From positions 1 through 47,330 of IMG/VR virus record IMGVR_UViG_3300006789_007485: DNA of 47,330 nt, one strand, 5' to 3'. A program made the position numbers and the translations under genes. The notes under the pieces are model-generated. The model made no database searches, was not told where the DNA came from, and worked only from the letters and a program-made list of their open reading frames with translations. Below are positions 25,440 through 34,198 of the stretch, piece by piece. Numbering within the stretch: position 1 is the first letter of the stretch; the number at the start of each line of letters is the position of its first letter. Source of the DNA: a virus.

Positions 25440-25972
25440 TGATAAAATCACTTAATGAAGTAAAAGATTTCATGAGAAAAGAATCTGTTGAAGAAGAAAT
25501 GGCCGAAAGAATCGAGCGTCTGATCGAGAAGGTTTCTTCGAAAAAGAACAGGAAGCCTATTTATATTGCTGCTTTTCTAACAAATGAAGGTCAAAATGAT
25601 TTGAAAAATTGGTGGGAATCAAACGTAAGAAAACCTTTGCACTCAAAATCTTTTATGCACCATATGACAATTAAGCTTAAGCCTTCAATGGAAGAAGTTT
25701 TAGCCCTATCTATCGGAGAAGAAGTAGGCCTTTCGATTGTAGGGTTTGGAGAAGATGAGCAAGGTCAGGCCGTAGCAATATCTACGCATATTCCTGTCGC
25801 TGCAAACATTCCGCATATTACTGTCTCTACAGCAGAAGGTGTAAGTCCAGTTTATTCGAATAAGCTTTTGGAAAATAATTTCAAAGAAATTAGTGGACCA
25901 ACGCTTATGGCGCGAATAGGATATTGGAATGGAAAAGAGGCTAAATTCGACTATCCAGAGGTCAACGAGTAG
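25439..25972 (+). CDS. 2H phosphoesterase (LigT-like)
   Basis: A 177-residue protein with the two H-x-T signatures of the 2H superfamily: HHMTIK (about residue 74) and PHITVS (about residue 125), roughly 50 residues apart. The fold would be the duplicated LigT type, which opens 2',3'-cyclic phosphates or acts on 2'-5' linkages in RNA. An N-terminal helical extension (about 45 residues) precedes it. It is coupled to the nucleotidyltransferase-HAD gene by a 1-bp stop/start overlap, so the two are very likely made together for the same RNA-end-healing job. Confidence 0.83.
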   Translation: MIKSLNEVKDFMRKESVEEEMAERIERLIEKVSSKKNRKPIYIAAFLTNEGQNDLKNWWESNVRKPLHSKSFMHHMTIKLKPSMEEVLALSIGEEVGLSIVGFGEDEQGQAVAISTHIPVAANIPHITVSTAEGVSPVYSNKLLENNFKEISGPTLMARIGYWNGKEAKFDYPEVNE

Positions 25973-25984
25973 GGCTGTTGAGTT

Positions 25985-26527
25985 ATGAAGCTCTCTGTCG
26001 GCTCAAATCTAAAAGAATTTCTTTTCTTATCTCTAGAAAACTCCATTCAAGAACAAGAACTGTCTCTTCCTATTGAAATAAGGCATTATATCTTAGAGCT
26101 TCTGCTCTCAGTGAAGCTCTGTCTTCCTTTTGATGAACTGACTACTTTGTCAGAGACATATCTGGTTGCAAAAAGTAAAAAATATAATTTTCAAAAAATA
26201 AATTTTTACAAAAAACTAGGAGACGCAACCATAGTCAGAGCAGGACTATTCCCAGAAAGCCTTAATCGTAGCGTAGGGGCTGAATATTATAGAAATATGG
26301 GAATTTTAGGATATAAAGAGACATATATATATTCGAAAAATAAAATTTATGATAATTTATCAGCGAATTATGATATATGCATTGATGCGATACATGGGAT
26401 TAATATCCTCTCAATAAAGAATGATGTTATAAAGCTTTATAACTTTTGGGAGAAAACAAATAGTAGAGCTGCAAAGAAAAGACTTGCAAAATTGGGGCTT
26501 GTGAATACGGGGGAGATAATAGAATGA
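25985..26527 (+). CDS. Hypothetical protein (180 aa)
   Basis: It contains YKKLGDATIVRAGLFPESLNR and GAEYYRNMGILGY, a pattern I associate with an uncharacterised family in proteobacteria, which may point to a host origin. Function unknown. It lies 12 bp downstream of the 2H gene. Confidence 0.68.
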   Translation: MKLSVGSNLKEFLFLSLENSIQEQELSLPIEIRHYILELLLSVKLCLPFDELTTLSETYLVAKSKKYNFQKINFYKKLGDATIVRAGLFPESLNRSVGAEYYRNMGILGYKETYIYSKNKIYDNLSANYDICIDAIHGINILSIKNDVIKLYNFWEKTNSRAAKKRLAKLGLVNTGEIIE

Positions 26528-26546
26528 AAAAAAACGAAAATTCTCA

Positions 26547-26753
26547 ATGAAATTCTTTAAGGAACATCTTGAAGATATTGACGAATCTTATTTTAAGCAT
26601 ATGGTGTATGCTATAAGCTATAGCTTAAACCTTTTCCTAGCAGGAGCCTGCTGCATGCTTCACGCCTTTTTTCCATTTTTATGTAAAGAAATAACTTCTG
26701 ACATCATTAGCAGTATAAATGAATCTATAAAATATAGGGGAGATGAACAGTAA
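26547..26753 (+). CDS. Small membrane protein, DUF6356-like (68 aa)
   Basis: ESYFKHMVYAISYSLNLF, then LAGACCMLHAFFPFL, one or two hydrophobic segments. This matches the pattern of the short bacterial DUF6356 family of unknown function. Probably in the cytoplasmic membrane; TAAAC-ATG links it closely to the deformylase gene. Confidence 0.65.
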   Translation: MKFFKEHLEDIDESYFKHMVYAISYSLNLFLAGACCMLHAFFPFLCKEITSDIISSINESIKYRGDEQ

Positions 26754-26755
26754 AC

Positions 26756-27325
26756 ATGAATAAACCAAGTACAAATGTTGAGAGCAATGAACAGATATCG
26801 CCTCCTAAGTTATTAAACATTGTTTATGGACCGCATTCTACCTTGAAAACAAAAAGCGCCCCAGTAGAAGACCATGAATTTGGTGAGGCTTTGGATAATT
26901 TTACCAAACTTATGCAGATAACAATGGCCAGCTTAAGTGGCGCAGGGCTGGCCGCAGTTCAGGTTGGTCTTCTTAAAAGAATGTTTGTTGCAAATATTAA
27001 AGGCAATGAAATTGTGATGGTCAACCCAGAGATTATCGATTCATCAGAAGAAATGGTTGCAACCCAAGAAGGTTGCCTCTCTCTTCCCTTGTATCGTTTT
27101 GGAGCTACAAGGCATAAGACTATTACCGTTAAGTTTCAAGATACATTTGGAAATGAACTTGAAGAAGCCTATTCGGATGAAGAGGCTGTCGTTATTCAGC
27201 ATGAAATGGAGCATTTAGACGGAATAACCCTTTTGGATAAAGTAAGCAGGCTTAAGCAGGACATATATAAAAGAAAATTCAAAAAGCTTAAGAAGAGAAT
27301 GAGCAGGAAGCCTTTGGGCGGGTAA
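26756..27325 (+). CDS. def: Peptide deformylase
   Basis: A 189-residue metalloenzyme that removes the formyl group from nascent proteins. All three motifs are present: SGAGLAAVQVG (motif 1), EGCLSLP (motif 2, metal Cys) and QHEMEHLDG (motif 3, HExxH-type). A basic C-terminal tail (KRKFKKLKKRM) may bind the ribosome. Phage deformylases are well known in marine T4-like phages and are thought to keep photosystem or virion proteins processed during infection. It starts 2 bp after the membrane-protein stop. Confidence 0.95.
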   Translation: MNKPSTNVESNEQISPPKLLNIVYGPHSTLKTKSAPVEDHEFGEALDNFTKLMQITMASLSGAGLAAVQVGLLKRMFVANIKGNEIVMVNPEIIDSSEEMVATQEGCLSLPLYRFGATRHKTITVKFQDTFGNELEEAYSDEEAVVIQHEMEHLDGITLLDKVSRLKQDIYKRKFKKLKKRMSRKPLGG

Positions 27326-27331
27326 GCAAAA

Positions 27332-28249
27332 ATGTCATTTGATAAATATTCAGACCAACATACCGTAAGAATTGGCGCTGCCACAGCAACATCTCCTGCT
27401 GCAGCAGGAGATTATCTTATAAACACGGAAAATGATTTAATCTTAGAAGCAAATAACAACCTAACAGTAAGATCTGATGATACAATTGTCATTCAATCTG
27501 GAAGCGGCAGCGCCAATCTTACTTCTAATTTAGCAAATGTTGTCATAACTGCAAATACAACCGCAACAATGCAGTCTTTGTCTGGAAATGTAAATTTGTT
27601 ATCTGTATCCGGAGATATTGGTTTTACGGCATCTTCTGGTGACATTCTGGCCTCTTCGACTAATCTGGAGATAACGACATCTCAGGTTACATCTAATGTT
27701 CCAATTGATTGTACAGATGGAGATATAACTATTGCTAACGGAGATATGGTTATAAATGGAGATTTCATATACTCTCCCCTTAAGACAAGGCACATAAACT
27801 TACTGGGAACCAAGCTTAAGTCTCAATTGAGCACAGTTGTAACAAGCGATAAGACTGATGGATCGGGTGACCCATATTTAGAAATACCATTCGCTTCTCA
27901 ATCGAACTATTTTGTCCTAGACCTAGGCGAAGTGCTTCCTCATGGTGTAACGATATATAGAATTCGTTTAGATGTGGAATTTGAAGCGACGACTGTTGGC
28001 ACAAGAGATATAAGTGTAGATATATTTGAGTCAACTGGCTTTGGAGCCAGCTATAATAGTGTGGCGTCGGTTTCTAAAACGGGAATTTCAACTGGCCGAG
28101 GCACGCAATCATTTACTATACCGACCATTTCTCTCAACTCTGAGAGCAGCACAATGTATGCAAGATTTCTGCCTCAATGGGGCGTAACTGGAGCCTTGAA
28201 TATTTACAAAATTGAAATAGGATATTTTGTTGATACGATTAACATCTAG
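27332..28249 (+). CDS. Fibre-like beta-repeat protein (305 aa)
   Basis: Residues about 30-140 are a run of short strand-turn repeats (DLILEANNNLTVRSDD, GNVNLLSVSGDIGF, SGDILASSTNLEI), typical of phage tail-fibre or needle shafts and of beta-helices. The C-terminal 150 residues look like a compact beta domain, possibly receptor-binding. A structural (tail/fibre or decoration) role is inferred from the repeats only. Its TAG stop overlaps the stop of the minus-strand gene. Confidence 0.7.
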   Translation: MSFDKYSDQHTVRIGAATATSPAAAGDYLINTENDLILEANNNLTVRSDDTIVIQSGSGSANLTSNLANVVITANTTATMQSLSGNVNLLSVSGDIGFTASSGDILASSTNLEITTSQVTSNVPIDCTDGDITIANGDMVINGDFIYSPLKTRHINLLGTKLKSQLSTVVTSDKTDGSGDPYLEIPFASQSNYFVLDLGEVLPHGVTIYRIRLDVEFEATTVGTRDISVDIFESTGFGASYNSVASVSKTGISTGRGTQSFTIPTISLNSESSTMYARFLPQWGVTGALNIYKIEIGYFVDTINI

Positions 28250-28722
28250 CTTCTTGTATAGCGGTCTGCCACACAACTGCTAGCCCAGCTATTTGGCTTT
28301 AATTCACAGCCAAACCCTTGTGCCTCAAAGATTATCTTTAATTCTTTGCTAAATTTAGCAGTTTTATTATTACGAATATCAGTTCCTATATCTAGATGAA
28401 CTGTTAGAACCTCATCAATCAAAGGATCTAATTCAAGGGCGGCCTCAAGGCTTGAGTGAGCTTCCAAGAGCATTCTGGATCTTAGCGTCGGATATCTTTT
28501 CGCCCCTAGTTTTCTTTTTATATAGAAGATCTGATTCTTTGTAATGCCGCGCTTGTAAAAACAAATAGAGGTTACTATAGAAATCTTTCCCTTGATAGCC
28601 TGAGAGTCTGTTCCTATATATACTCTCAATCCCTTGTCTTTTAATTCTCTCACTTTGTCCAAGAAATCTGCATATGAAATCTCTTCACCGCTAAAAATCC
28701 TAATAGAATTATCTTCTAGCAT
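28246..28722 (-). CDS. RNase H-like protein, YkuK/DUF458 family
   Basis: 158 residues with the RNase H-fold family pattern: VYIGTDSQAIKGK at about residue 34, TVHLDIGTD, then KPNSWASSCVADRYTR at the C-terminus. The Bacillus member is YkuK; the acidic residues of DSQ, DIG and ADR would hold metal. The precise substrate is unknown. It is transcribed against its neighbours and shares a stop-overlap with the fibre-like gene. GGGAGG lies 11 nt before the ATG. Confidence 0.75.
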   Translation of the reverse strand: MLEDNSIRIFSGEEISYADFLDKVRELKDKGLRVYIGTDSQAIKGKISIVTSICFYKRGITKNQIFYIKRKLGAKRYPTLRSRMLLEAHSSLEAALELDPLIDEVLTVHLDIGTDIRNNKTAKFSKELKIIFEAQGFGCELKPNSWASSCVADRYTRS

Positions 28723-28794
28723 ATTTAAAAAGAAACCTCCCTATTCTATATATAAAGTTATATTAATAACCTGAAATATTGTAGCATAGTAGAC

Positions 28795-29037
28795 ATGAAG
28801 AGCAAAGATCTGAAAACCGAAAGAGATCTCAAAATTTTCTTGGCCTCACTGGAGTCTGAGTGGAATAAGGTTTCAACGATGAAAAACAAGAAAATTCAGG
28901 CTAGAACTCTAGCAAAGCTTCGGTTTGAAATAAAAGATTTGCTTGATAGTTATGAGAGAACGCAAGACCGAAATTACTATAGGCTTTATGGAAAAGTAAA
29001 GAGATGGGTCTATACAATGGAAGGAAGACTTAGATGA
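28795..29037 (+). CDS. Hypothetical protein (80 aa)
   Basis: Basic helical protein (MKSKDLKTERDLKIFLAS), function unknown. Its TGA overlaps the ATG of the next gene. The 72-bp AT-rich gap before it (28723-28794) is a likely divergent promoter. Confidence 0.6.
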   Translation: MKSKDLKTERDLKIFLASLESEWNKVSTMKNKKIQARTLAKLRFEIKDLLDSYERTQDRNYYRLYGKVKRWVYTMEGRLR

Positions 29038-30398
29038 GCAGGAAGAAGATTAAAAAAGAAATAAGTCAATCCGAAAGAAAGAAGTATCTAAGAACTATGA
29101 TGGCGGACCTCGGAGTCACGTCCCTAAGGGATCTTCCCTCTGAGAATGCTAGAAAAAGTCTTCTCAAGGCCACGGAGCCGCGCCCATATGTTAAAAAGAG
29201 ATTAAAGGATATGGGGTATGACTTTTCTTCGAATAATAATAAGAAATCACTTGGTACTAATTATAAGTCTCTTACGATAAAGGTCGCAGCCGCCTCTATG
29301 GATTCCGCCATAGATAATGCGATTAGGATAAGAAAGATAATAGGCACTCCGAATTATAGAAGAATTTTGAAAGATATCTTTCCCCCAAAATGGAAACGAA
29401 GTAGTACAGAGCAGACCTATTCCCAAAATATTTTATCAAAAATAGATTCAAATATATATTCAGAAAATCAGCTAGCTATCGATAAGGCTCTTCAGGACGT
29501 CTACTCTTATCTGTCTGACTATCATCAGAAGCGCTCTTCTCCAGAAGAGCTCAATGATTATTTGTTGGACAATAAAAATGTAATTTCAAAGGGGCATAGT
29601 TTCTCTGGGGATGTAAAGCTTCTTCAGAGAAAACTAGAGGCGTTAGGGTTTCTTTCTGCTGGCTATGCGGCTGGTGTTTATGGAAGCGAGACAGAGGCTG
29701 CAGTAAAAAAGGCTCAAATCGCCGCAGGGCTGCCTGCAACTGGCAACGTTGATTACGCTCTTTATATGAAACTTAAGAAGTCAAGTCTAAAGGCCAGCAG
29801 GCAGCCTGAGGCGGGCTCCAAAGCAGGGCCTGAAGTAGAGCATCAGACTCCAACCCTTAAGTCTGTTGAAAAAGGCTTTGGAAAAGACCTATCCTTTTTA
29901 AACTTCAGAAACCCAGGCGGTCTCACTGGAGTAAAGGAAGAAACTATTAAGTTTCTGCATATTCTAAATAGTCTTGCAAAAGAAGAGGGTAAAAAGATTA
30001 CAATAACGTCTCTTTACAGAAGCTCTTATGACCAAGCCAGAGTGATGCTAAAGAACTATAACGCTAGAGGGGCCGGAAGCCGTAGGGCAGCGAATTATCT
30101 AAAGAAGCTATACAGAAGATATCCGAGTGTAAGTGAGATTATTGAAATTTTTGCTAGCAAAAAGGATCAAGAGTCAAAGAGGAAGCAGGCAGCTAGAGTT
30201 ATAAAGAGAACTTGGCCAAAAGTAGGGCATCTTAGTGGAAAATCTGTCGATATTATTCCGCGAGATGAAAAGGTTAGAGAAATTCTTCGTAAGTCACAGA
30301 GCTTTGCTGAGGTAAACATACTTGATGAAGGCAATCACTTTCATGCAACAGTAAAATCTCTGAGGCCCGGAGGAACTACTGGAGTCCTTAATGCCTAG
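29034..30398 (+). CDS. Peptidoglycan-binding M15-like peptidase (lysin candidate)
   Basis: A 454-residue protein. Residues about 185-245 match the peptidoglycan-binding-1 repeat (GDVKLLQRKLEALGFL, VYGSETEAAVKKAQ). The C-terminal 160 residues resemble a D,D-carboxypeptidase/M15 fold: ITSLYRSSYDQARVM, GHLSGKSVDI with His and Asp, and EGNHFHAT as the HxH zinc pair. It would cut peptide cross-links in the cell wall. The N-terminal 180 residues are basic and of unknown function. No signal peptide, so it may be virion-borne or rely on the holin-like gene at 32890. Confidence 0.8.
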   Translation: MSRKKIKKEISQSERKKYLRTMMADLGVTSLRDLPSENARKSLLKATEPRPYVKKRLKDMGYDFSSNNNKKSLGTNYKSLTIKVAAASMDSAIDNAIRIRKIIGTPNYRRILKDIFPPKWKRSSTEQTYSQNILSKIDSNIYSENQLAIDKALQDVYSYLSDYHQKRSSPEELNDYLLDNKNVISKGHSFSGDVKLLQRKLEALGFLSAGYAAGVYGSETEAAVKKAQIAAGLPATGNVDYALYMKLKKSSLKASRQPEAGSKAGPEVEHQTPTLKSVEKGFGKDLSFLNFRNPGGLTGVKEETIKFLHILNSLAKEEGKKITITSLYRSSYDQARVMLKNYNARGAGSRRAANYLKKLYRRYPSVSEIIEIFASKKDQESKRKQAARVIKRTWPKVGHLSGKSVDIIPRDEKVREILRKSQSFAEVNILDEGNHFHATVKSLRPGGTTGVLNA

Positions 30399-30802
30399 AT
30401 GTGTGTGTTTATCTTTGCCATACTTTTAGGAAAGCCGGTAAGCTTTTCTAGATAAAGCCTTAGTGTAAAGGGAGTGTTTCCTGGAGCATCATATCTTATT
30501 GTTCCTGTAAACCCAGAGGTTACTTCGCAATTTATCTCTACCGTGCTTACCCCGCGCCCAAGAGTCATAAATACATCTTCTGATCCGCTCCAAATCAGAT
30601 TTACACCTTCCTCTTCTCCAGACACAGACGCTATGATCTTGCTTATTCTAACATTGTGAACAGAGTCAGTATCAGATGAGCCTGAGAGAGTTGAGGTATC
30701 TAGGATGTCTCCAGACTCTCCTCCTATTGTTCCTGTGCTAACAAATTCTACAGTCGCAGTTTGTGCTCCATCTGCTAAAAGTCTGTTTATCGATTCTGGC
30801 AT
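30395..30802 (-). CDS. Beta-rich protein (135 aa), possibly structural
   Basis: Mostly short strands, small residues and Asp/Ser (TIGGESGDILDTSTLSGSS), with no membrane or catalytic motif. It could be a small virion decoration or fibre component; this is only a composition-based guess. Stop overlaps the lysin stop by 4 bp on the opposite strand. Confidence 0.6.
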   Translation of the reverse strand: MPESINRLLADGAQTATVEFVSTGTIGGESGDILDTSTLSGSSDTDSVHNVRISKIIASVSGEEEGVNLIWSGSEDVFMTLGRGVSTVEINCEVTSGFTGTIRYDAPGNTPFTLRLYLEKLTGFPKSMAKINTHI

Positions 30803-31009
30803 ATCCTATTCTTCCTCTAGATATTTGCACAATATTAGTAAAAAATCTCTAATATCATTCTCTTGAATATTTAATATTAAAAATGATTCAAAATTAATAG
30901 TTTGCAAGTGATTAAAAATTAAATCACTTAATAAATATATATTTATATGATATAAATCCCGTTGCAAAGGCAGAACTCGATTCAAAAATATTTATATTTG
31001 AGAGGGAAT
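30803..31009. promoter_or_regulatory. AT-rich divergent promoter region
   Basis: About 200 bp of strongly AT-rich DNA between the minus-strand beta-rich gene and the lipoprotein gene, including TTTATATGATATAAATC near 30940-30958, which could hold a -10 box. No specific promoter can be assigned with confidence. Confidence 0.4.
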
Positions 31010-32581
31010 ATGCAAAAGATTATCTTCATAATGACAGCCATACTTGGCCTTTTGGGCTGCAGTGAAACCTTTATTTATCAAATTCCGGAAGTTCCAAAGC
31101 CCGAAATAGAAGTAACTCCACTAGAATACTTCTTTGACGAAATATCTGTCGGAGAGAATTCTATTGAGACATTTACGATATCCAATATAGGCGATGCGCC
31201 ACTCTCTGTTTTTGATATAAGGTTGTCCAATAGTAACGGAACATTTTTATTAGATTCAGAAATAGATATTATATATCCGGACGAAAGTGCTGATTTTTAT
31301 GTAATTTACAATCCTATTACATACGAAGAAAATAACAATGTTATAAATATCTTGTCGAATGATTTCGATGAAGCTTTAATCCAGATTCTAATATCAGGCC
31401 GAGGAAACTCTCCCGTTATAGATATCAGTCCATGGGAATATCAATTTCCAGAAACAAGTGTAGGATGTGAAAGTGAAAAAGTCATTATGATAAGTAATGT
31501 TGGGAGTCTAGATTTAATTATAGACAACATCCTTTATACTTCGAATGTTCCTTCTGACTTTTATCCTGAAAGCTTTTATAATATAGGCGGAAACTTTCCG
31601 TGGACTATAGCTCCCGGAGATCACATAGCAGTTCCAATATCTTATATCCCAGAGGATACTTTAAGCGATAATGGATTTCTCAAGGTGTACTCTAATGATC
31701 TGGCTAGGCCTGAAGCGATAGCCGGGCAGACAGGATCTGGAGTCTATGAGGAATTTGTAACGGAAACCTTTTCTCAAGACGGAACATCTGATGTTGATAT
31801 TATGTTTGTAATTGATAATTCTTGCTCTATGCAATCAAATCAAATTAATTTTAAAGATAACTTTAATTCTTTTATCAACGCATTCTATGGAGCAGGAATT
31901 GACTACCAGATTGGTTTTATTACAACTGATAGCTCAACTCTATCTTTGAATTCTATAGTCTCAAACCTGTCTGCAGACCCAATTGCAGAGGTCAATGATA
32001 TAATTGATATAATTTCAATATCTGGTTCGAGCCATGAACAGGGGATTTTGCAGACGTACTTAGCAACACAGCCAGGAGAGTGGGCGGGTGTAGGCGGTTC
32101 ATTTTTGAGAGTAGACGCAAGGCTCGTTGTTATATACCTCTCAGACGAGCCTGATCACTCTGGATCGATAGTTACCACTTCTCAGGCTGCAAATCATCTG
32201 TTATCTTTAAAGGGCTCTTTGTCGATGGTCACTGCACATGCTGTAGCTGGAGACTTTCCGAATGGATGTACAGCAAATGGCGGAGCAGAATTTGGTGATG
32301 GTTATTATGATCTAGTAAACAATTTAAGTGGCACATTTTTATCAATATGCACATCTGATTGGGGAATCCAAATGGATGCATTAGCAAGAAGCTCTATACT
32401 TTCGAATAGTTTCCCTCTATCCAATACGCCTGTAGAGGCTTCGATTGAAGCATACATTGATGGCGTTTTAGATTATAATTGGACCTTTGAAGAATCTACG
32501 AATTCTGTCATATTCAGTACCCCTCCTTCCGAGGGCAGTCAGATCGAAATATCTTACTCAAGATACAACGAATGCAATTAG
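31010..32581 (+). CDS. Lipoprotein with ASH-like repeats and a von Willebrand A domain
   Basis: A 523-residue secreted lipoprotein. A signal peptide MQKIIFIMTAILGLLGC ends in a lipobox-like LLGC at residue 17. Two ASH/SPD2-type beta domains follow (VGENSIETFTISNIGDAPLSV and VGCESEKVIMISNVGSLDLI). Residues about 255-460 form a VWA domain with the MIDAS start VDIMFVIDNSCSMQ and later VVIYLSDEPDHSG. It ends with a small beta domain. This arrangement is common in Myxococcota and Bdellovibrionota outer lipoproteins and rare in phages, so it probably came from the host. It could change the infected-cell surface, e.g. block adsorption. ATG 31010 has AGAGGGA upstream; the frame from 30962 lacks a ribosome site. 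Confidence 0.83.
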   Translation: MQKIIFIMTAILGLLGCSETFIYQIPEVPKPEIEVTPLEYFFDEISVGENSIETFTISNIGDAPLSVFDIRLSNSNGTFLLDSEIDIIYPDESADFYVIYNPITYEENNNVINILSNDFDEALIQILISGRGNSPVIDISPWEYQFPETSVGCESEKVIMISNVGSLDLIIDNILYTSNVPSDFYPESFYNIGGNFPWTIAPGDHIAVPISYIPEDTLSDNGFLKVYSNDLARPEAIAGQTGSGVYEEFVTETFSQDGTSDVDIMFVIDNSCSMQSNQINFKDNFNSFINAFYGAGIDYQIGFITTDSSTLSLNSIVSNLSADPIAEVNDIIDIISISGSSHEQGILQTYLATQPGEWAGVGGSFLRVDARLVVIYLSDEPDHSGSIVTTSQAANHLLSLKGSLSMVTAHAVAGDFPNGCTANGGAEFGDGYYDLVNNLSGTFLSICTSDWGIQMDALARSSILSNSFPLSNTPVEASIEAYIDGVLDYNWTFEESTNSVIFSTPPSEGSQIEISYSRYNECN

Positions 32582-32635
32582 GTTCGTCAGTTATAATGAA
32601 CAATAATGTACACATAATTCATAAAGGAGTTTATA

Positions 32636-32878
32636 GTGGATAACAGTAGTTTGAAAAAAATAAAAGAACTTCACGAAATACTTGTAGCCGAAGACGCCCT
32701 CATCAGAAAGAATGCAGATTCTTTGGCTCCAGTTGTAAGACAGGTTGCCAAAGCGATAAGATGCTTGTCAGCAGCGGATTCCTGCCCTAAAGATTGTATC
32801 GAAAGTGCGCTGGATAGCCTTAAGCAAGTTTCTTCTATTATAGGCGATGAAAAAGTTTCTTCTATATTAAATGAATAG
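32636..32878 (+). CDS. Hypothetical protein (80 aa)
   Basis: Helical acidic protein starting at GTG 32636 after a strong AAAGGAG site. Two Cys in the middle (DSCPKDC) may form a disulfide or metal site. Function unknown; it sits in the lysis/envelope-like cluster. Confidence 0.65.
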   Translation: MDNSSLKKIKELHEILVAEDALIRKNADSLAPVVRQVAKAIRCLSAADSCPKDCIESALDSLKQVSSIIGDEKVSSILNE

Positions 32879-32889
32879 GGAGGTTTATC

Positions 32890-33219
32890 ATGCCTGATGA
32901 TAATCAAAATAATTGGAGTGAATACTCCAAGCTAGTTCTAAAAGAATTGGAAACACTAGGCAGCGGAATAGGAAGCCTGCAGAATGAGCTACAGGCTCTG
33001 AGAGATGGCGTTTCAAGGCTTCAGTCTAATGAGTCAAAGGTTGATGAGATAAAAGAGTGGAAAAATAAAGTCAATGAAGTAAGCTCCCCTACCCAAATGA
33101 AAGAGCTTGTAAAAAAAGTTGATGACCTAAATGCCTTTAGAATTAAGGCCACTGGAATCTTTATCGCAGTGCAATTTATAATGGCCATCATTGCATTCGC
33201 AATGAAACTTACGGGATAA
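32890..33219 (+). CDS. Coiled-coil protein with C-terminal membrane segment, holin/antiholin-like
   Basis: 109 residues: a coiled coil at residues about 15-85 and one hydrophobic segment near the C-terminus (IFIAVQFIMAIIAFAM). This topology matches XhlA/hemolysin-type phage membrane proteins that work with lysins. The lysin at 29034 and the next small membrane protein at 34199 make a lysis cluster plausible. Function inferred from topology only. Confidence 0.6.
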   Translation: MPDDNQNNWSEYSKLVLKELETLGSGIGSLQNELQALRDGVSRLQSNESKVDEIKEWKNKVNEVSSPTQMKELVKKVDDLNAFRIKATGIFIAVQFIMAIIAFAMKLTG

Positions 33220-33234
33220 AAGAAGGAATATTAA

Positions 33235-33957
33235 ATGAGAAAAAATATAGTTATAGCTGTTATCTCTTTTGTGGTCGGGGCAGCTCTCGTCTTGGGCATA
33301 GGCAGGTGTAATAGGCCTTTTATTCCAGAGGATAATCCCGAATATACTTACAAGGCAGAAAAGGCATCCTTAAATATAGAAGAGGCTAATACGAGAAGGG
33401 CTACAATAAAAATATTTACCCCGTCTGGAGGGCATGGCTCAGGCTCCCTGTATTATTATAAAGATAAGTTTATTGTGCTTACTGCAGGCCATGTTGTAGA
33501 GGAAGAAGGCCTCTATGTTCTTGTGGACAAATGGGGCGAAGAAAGATTCGGAAGTCTAATCTATACAGATTCAAAGCATGATTTCGCCGTTATCTCAACA
33601 ACCGAATTTTCAAAAACTAGACCACTATGGCTGAAGCTTCCTCCTTATGATATTAGAAAAAATATTGATCGAGGCTTAATTTTTTCAGGATATCCTTCCA
33701 GCCTTCCGCTATTAACAACTCGCGGAAAAGCCGCAGGCTTCCGAGGAGAAGTTCTGTATATGCACTCTGCAGCTTGGATGGGTTCGTCTGGATCAAATGT
33801 TTTTGATCATTCTGGTAATTTTATAGGAATACTATATGGCGTTAGCATAGGGCAGTTTGCCGGACTTCCAGCTCTCATGGAGGATATGATATGGGTGACT
33901 CCACATTATGCATTAGACTGGAGAGCTATTAATAAAGCTATAAAAGAACGAGGATAA
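33235..33957 (+). CDS. Trypsin-like serine protease with N-terminal membrane anchor
   Basis: 240 residues, an N-terminal hydrophobic segment (IVIAVISFVVGAALVLGI) followed by an extracytoplasmic protease domain. Triad: His in VLTAGHVVEE, Asp in SKHDFAVI, Ser in AWMGSSGSNVF. It is a second protease of the same kind as the minus-strand gene at 9713-10471, about 23 kb away, though the two are only distantly similar. Its position in the envelope-related cluster suggests a role outside the cytoplasm. Confidence 0.82.
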   Translation: MRKNIVIAVISFVVGAALVLGIGRCNRPFIPEDNPEYTYKAEKASLNIEEANTRRATIKIFTPSGGHGSGSLYYYKDKFIVLTAGHVVEEEGLYVLVDKWGEERFGSLIYTDSKHDFAVISTTEFSKTRPLWLKLPPYDIRKNIDRGLIFSGYPSSLPLLTTRGKAAGFRGEVLYMHSAAWMGSSGSNVFDHSGNFIGILYGVSIGQFAGLPALMEDMIWVTPHYALDWRAINKAIKERG

Positions 33958-33958
33958 C

Positions 33959-34144
33959 ATGGATTTAAAGAAAAGACTGATTCTACTATCTGATAAGCTT
34001 GACAGGGCAGGCTTAACTGCCGAAGCAAACATAATCGACATGACTGTAAAGGTTGCTATGAACTCAGGGCTTGCAACGGTATTAGAGGAAACATTCATTG
34101 ATGATAATGATCATCAAATTGAAGAAACAGAAAATGGCTCTTGA
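33959..34144 (+). CDS. Small protein carrying the shared helical tag (61 aa)
   Basis: Almost the whole N-terminal half is the tag LILLSDKLDRAGLTAEANII seen at the start of the hydrolase (8421) and of the protein at 34401; the rest is short and acidic. Starts 1 bp after the protease stop. Function unknown. Confidence 0.6.
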   Translation: MDLKKRLILLSDKLDRAGLTAEANIIDMTVKVAMNSGLATVLEETFIDDNDHQIEETENGS

Positions 34145-34154
34145 GGATTTAAGT

Positions 34155-34172
34155 AGGATAAGTTTATCCTTA
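34155..34172 (+). terminator. Weak hairpin
   Basis: AGGATAA-GT-TTATCCT stem-loop followed by a TTAATCTTT run; short and AT-rich, so termination is uncertain. It separates the tag protein from the 66-residue membrane protein. Confidence 0.35.
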
Positions 34173-34198
34173 ATCTTTGGCAGTTAACAGAAATATAA

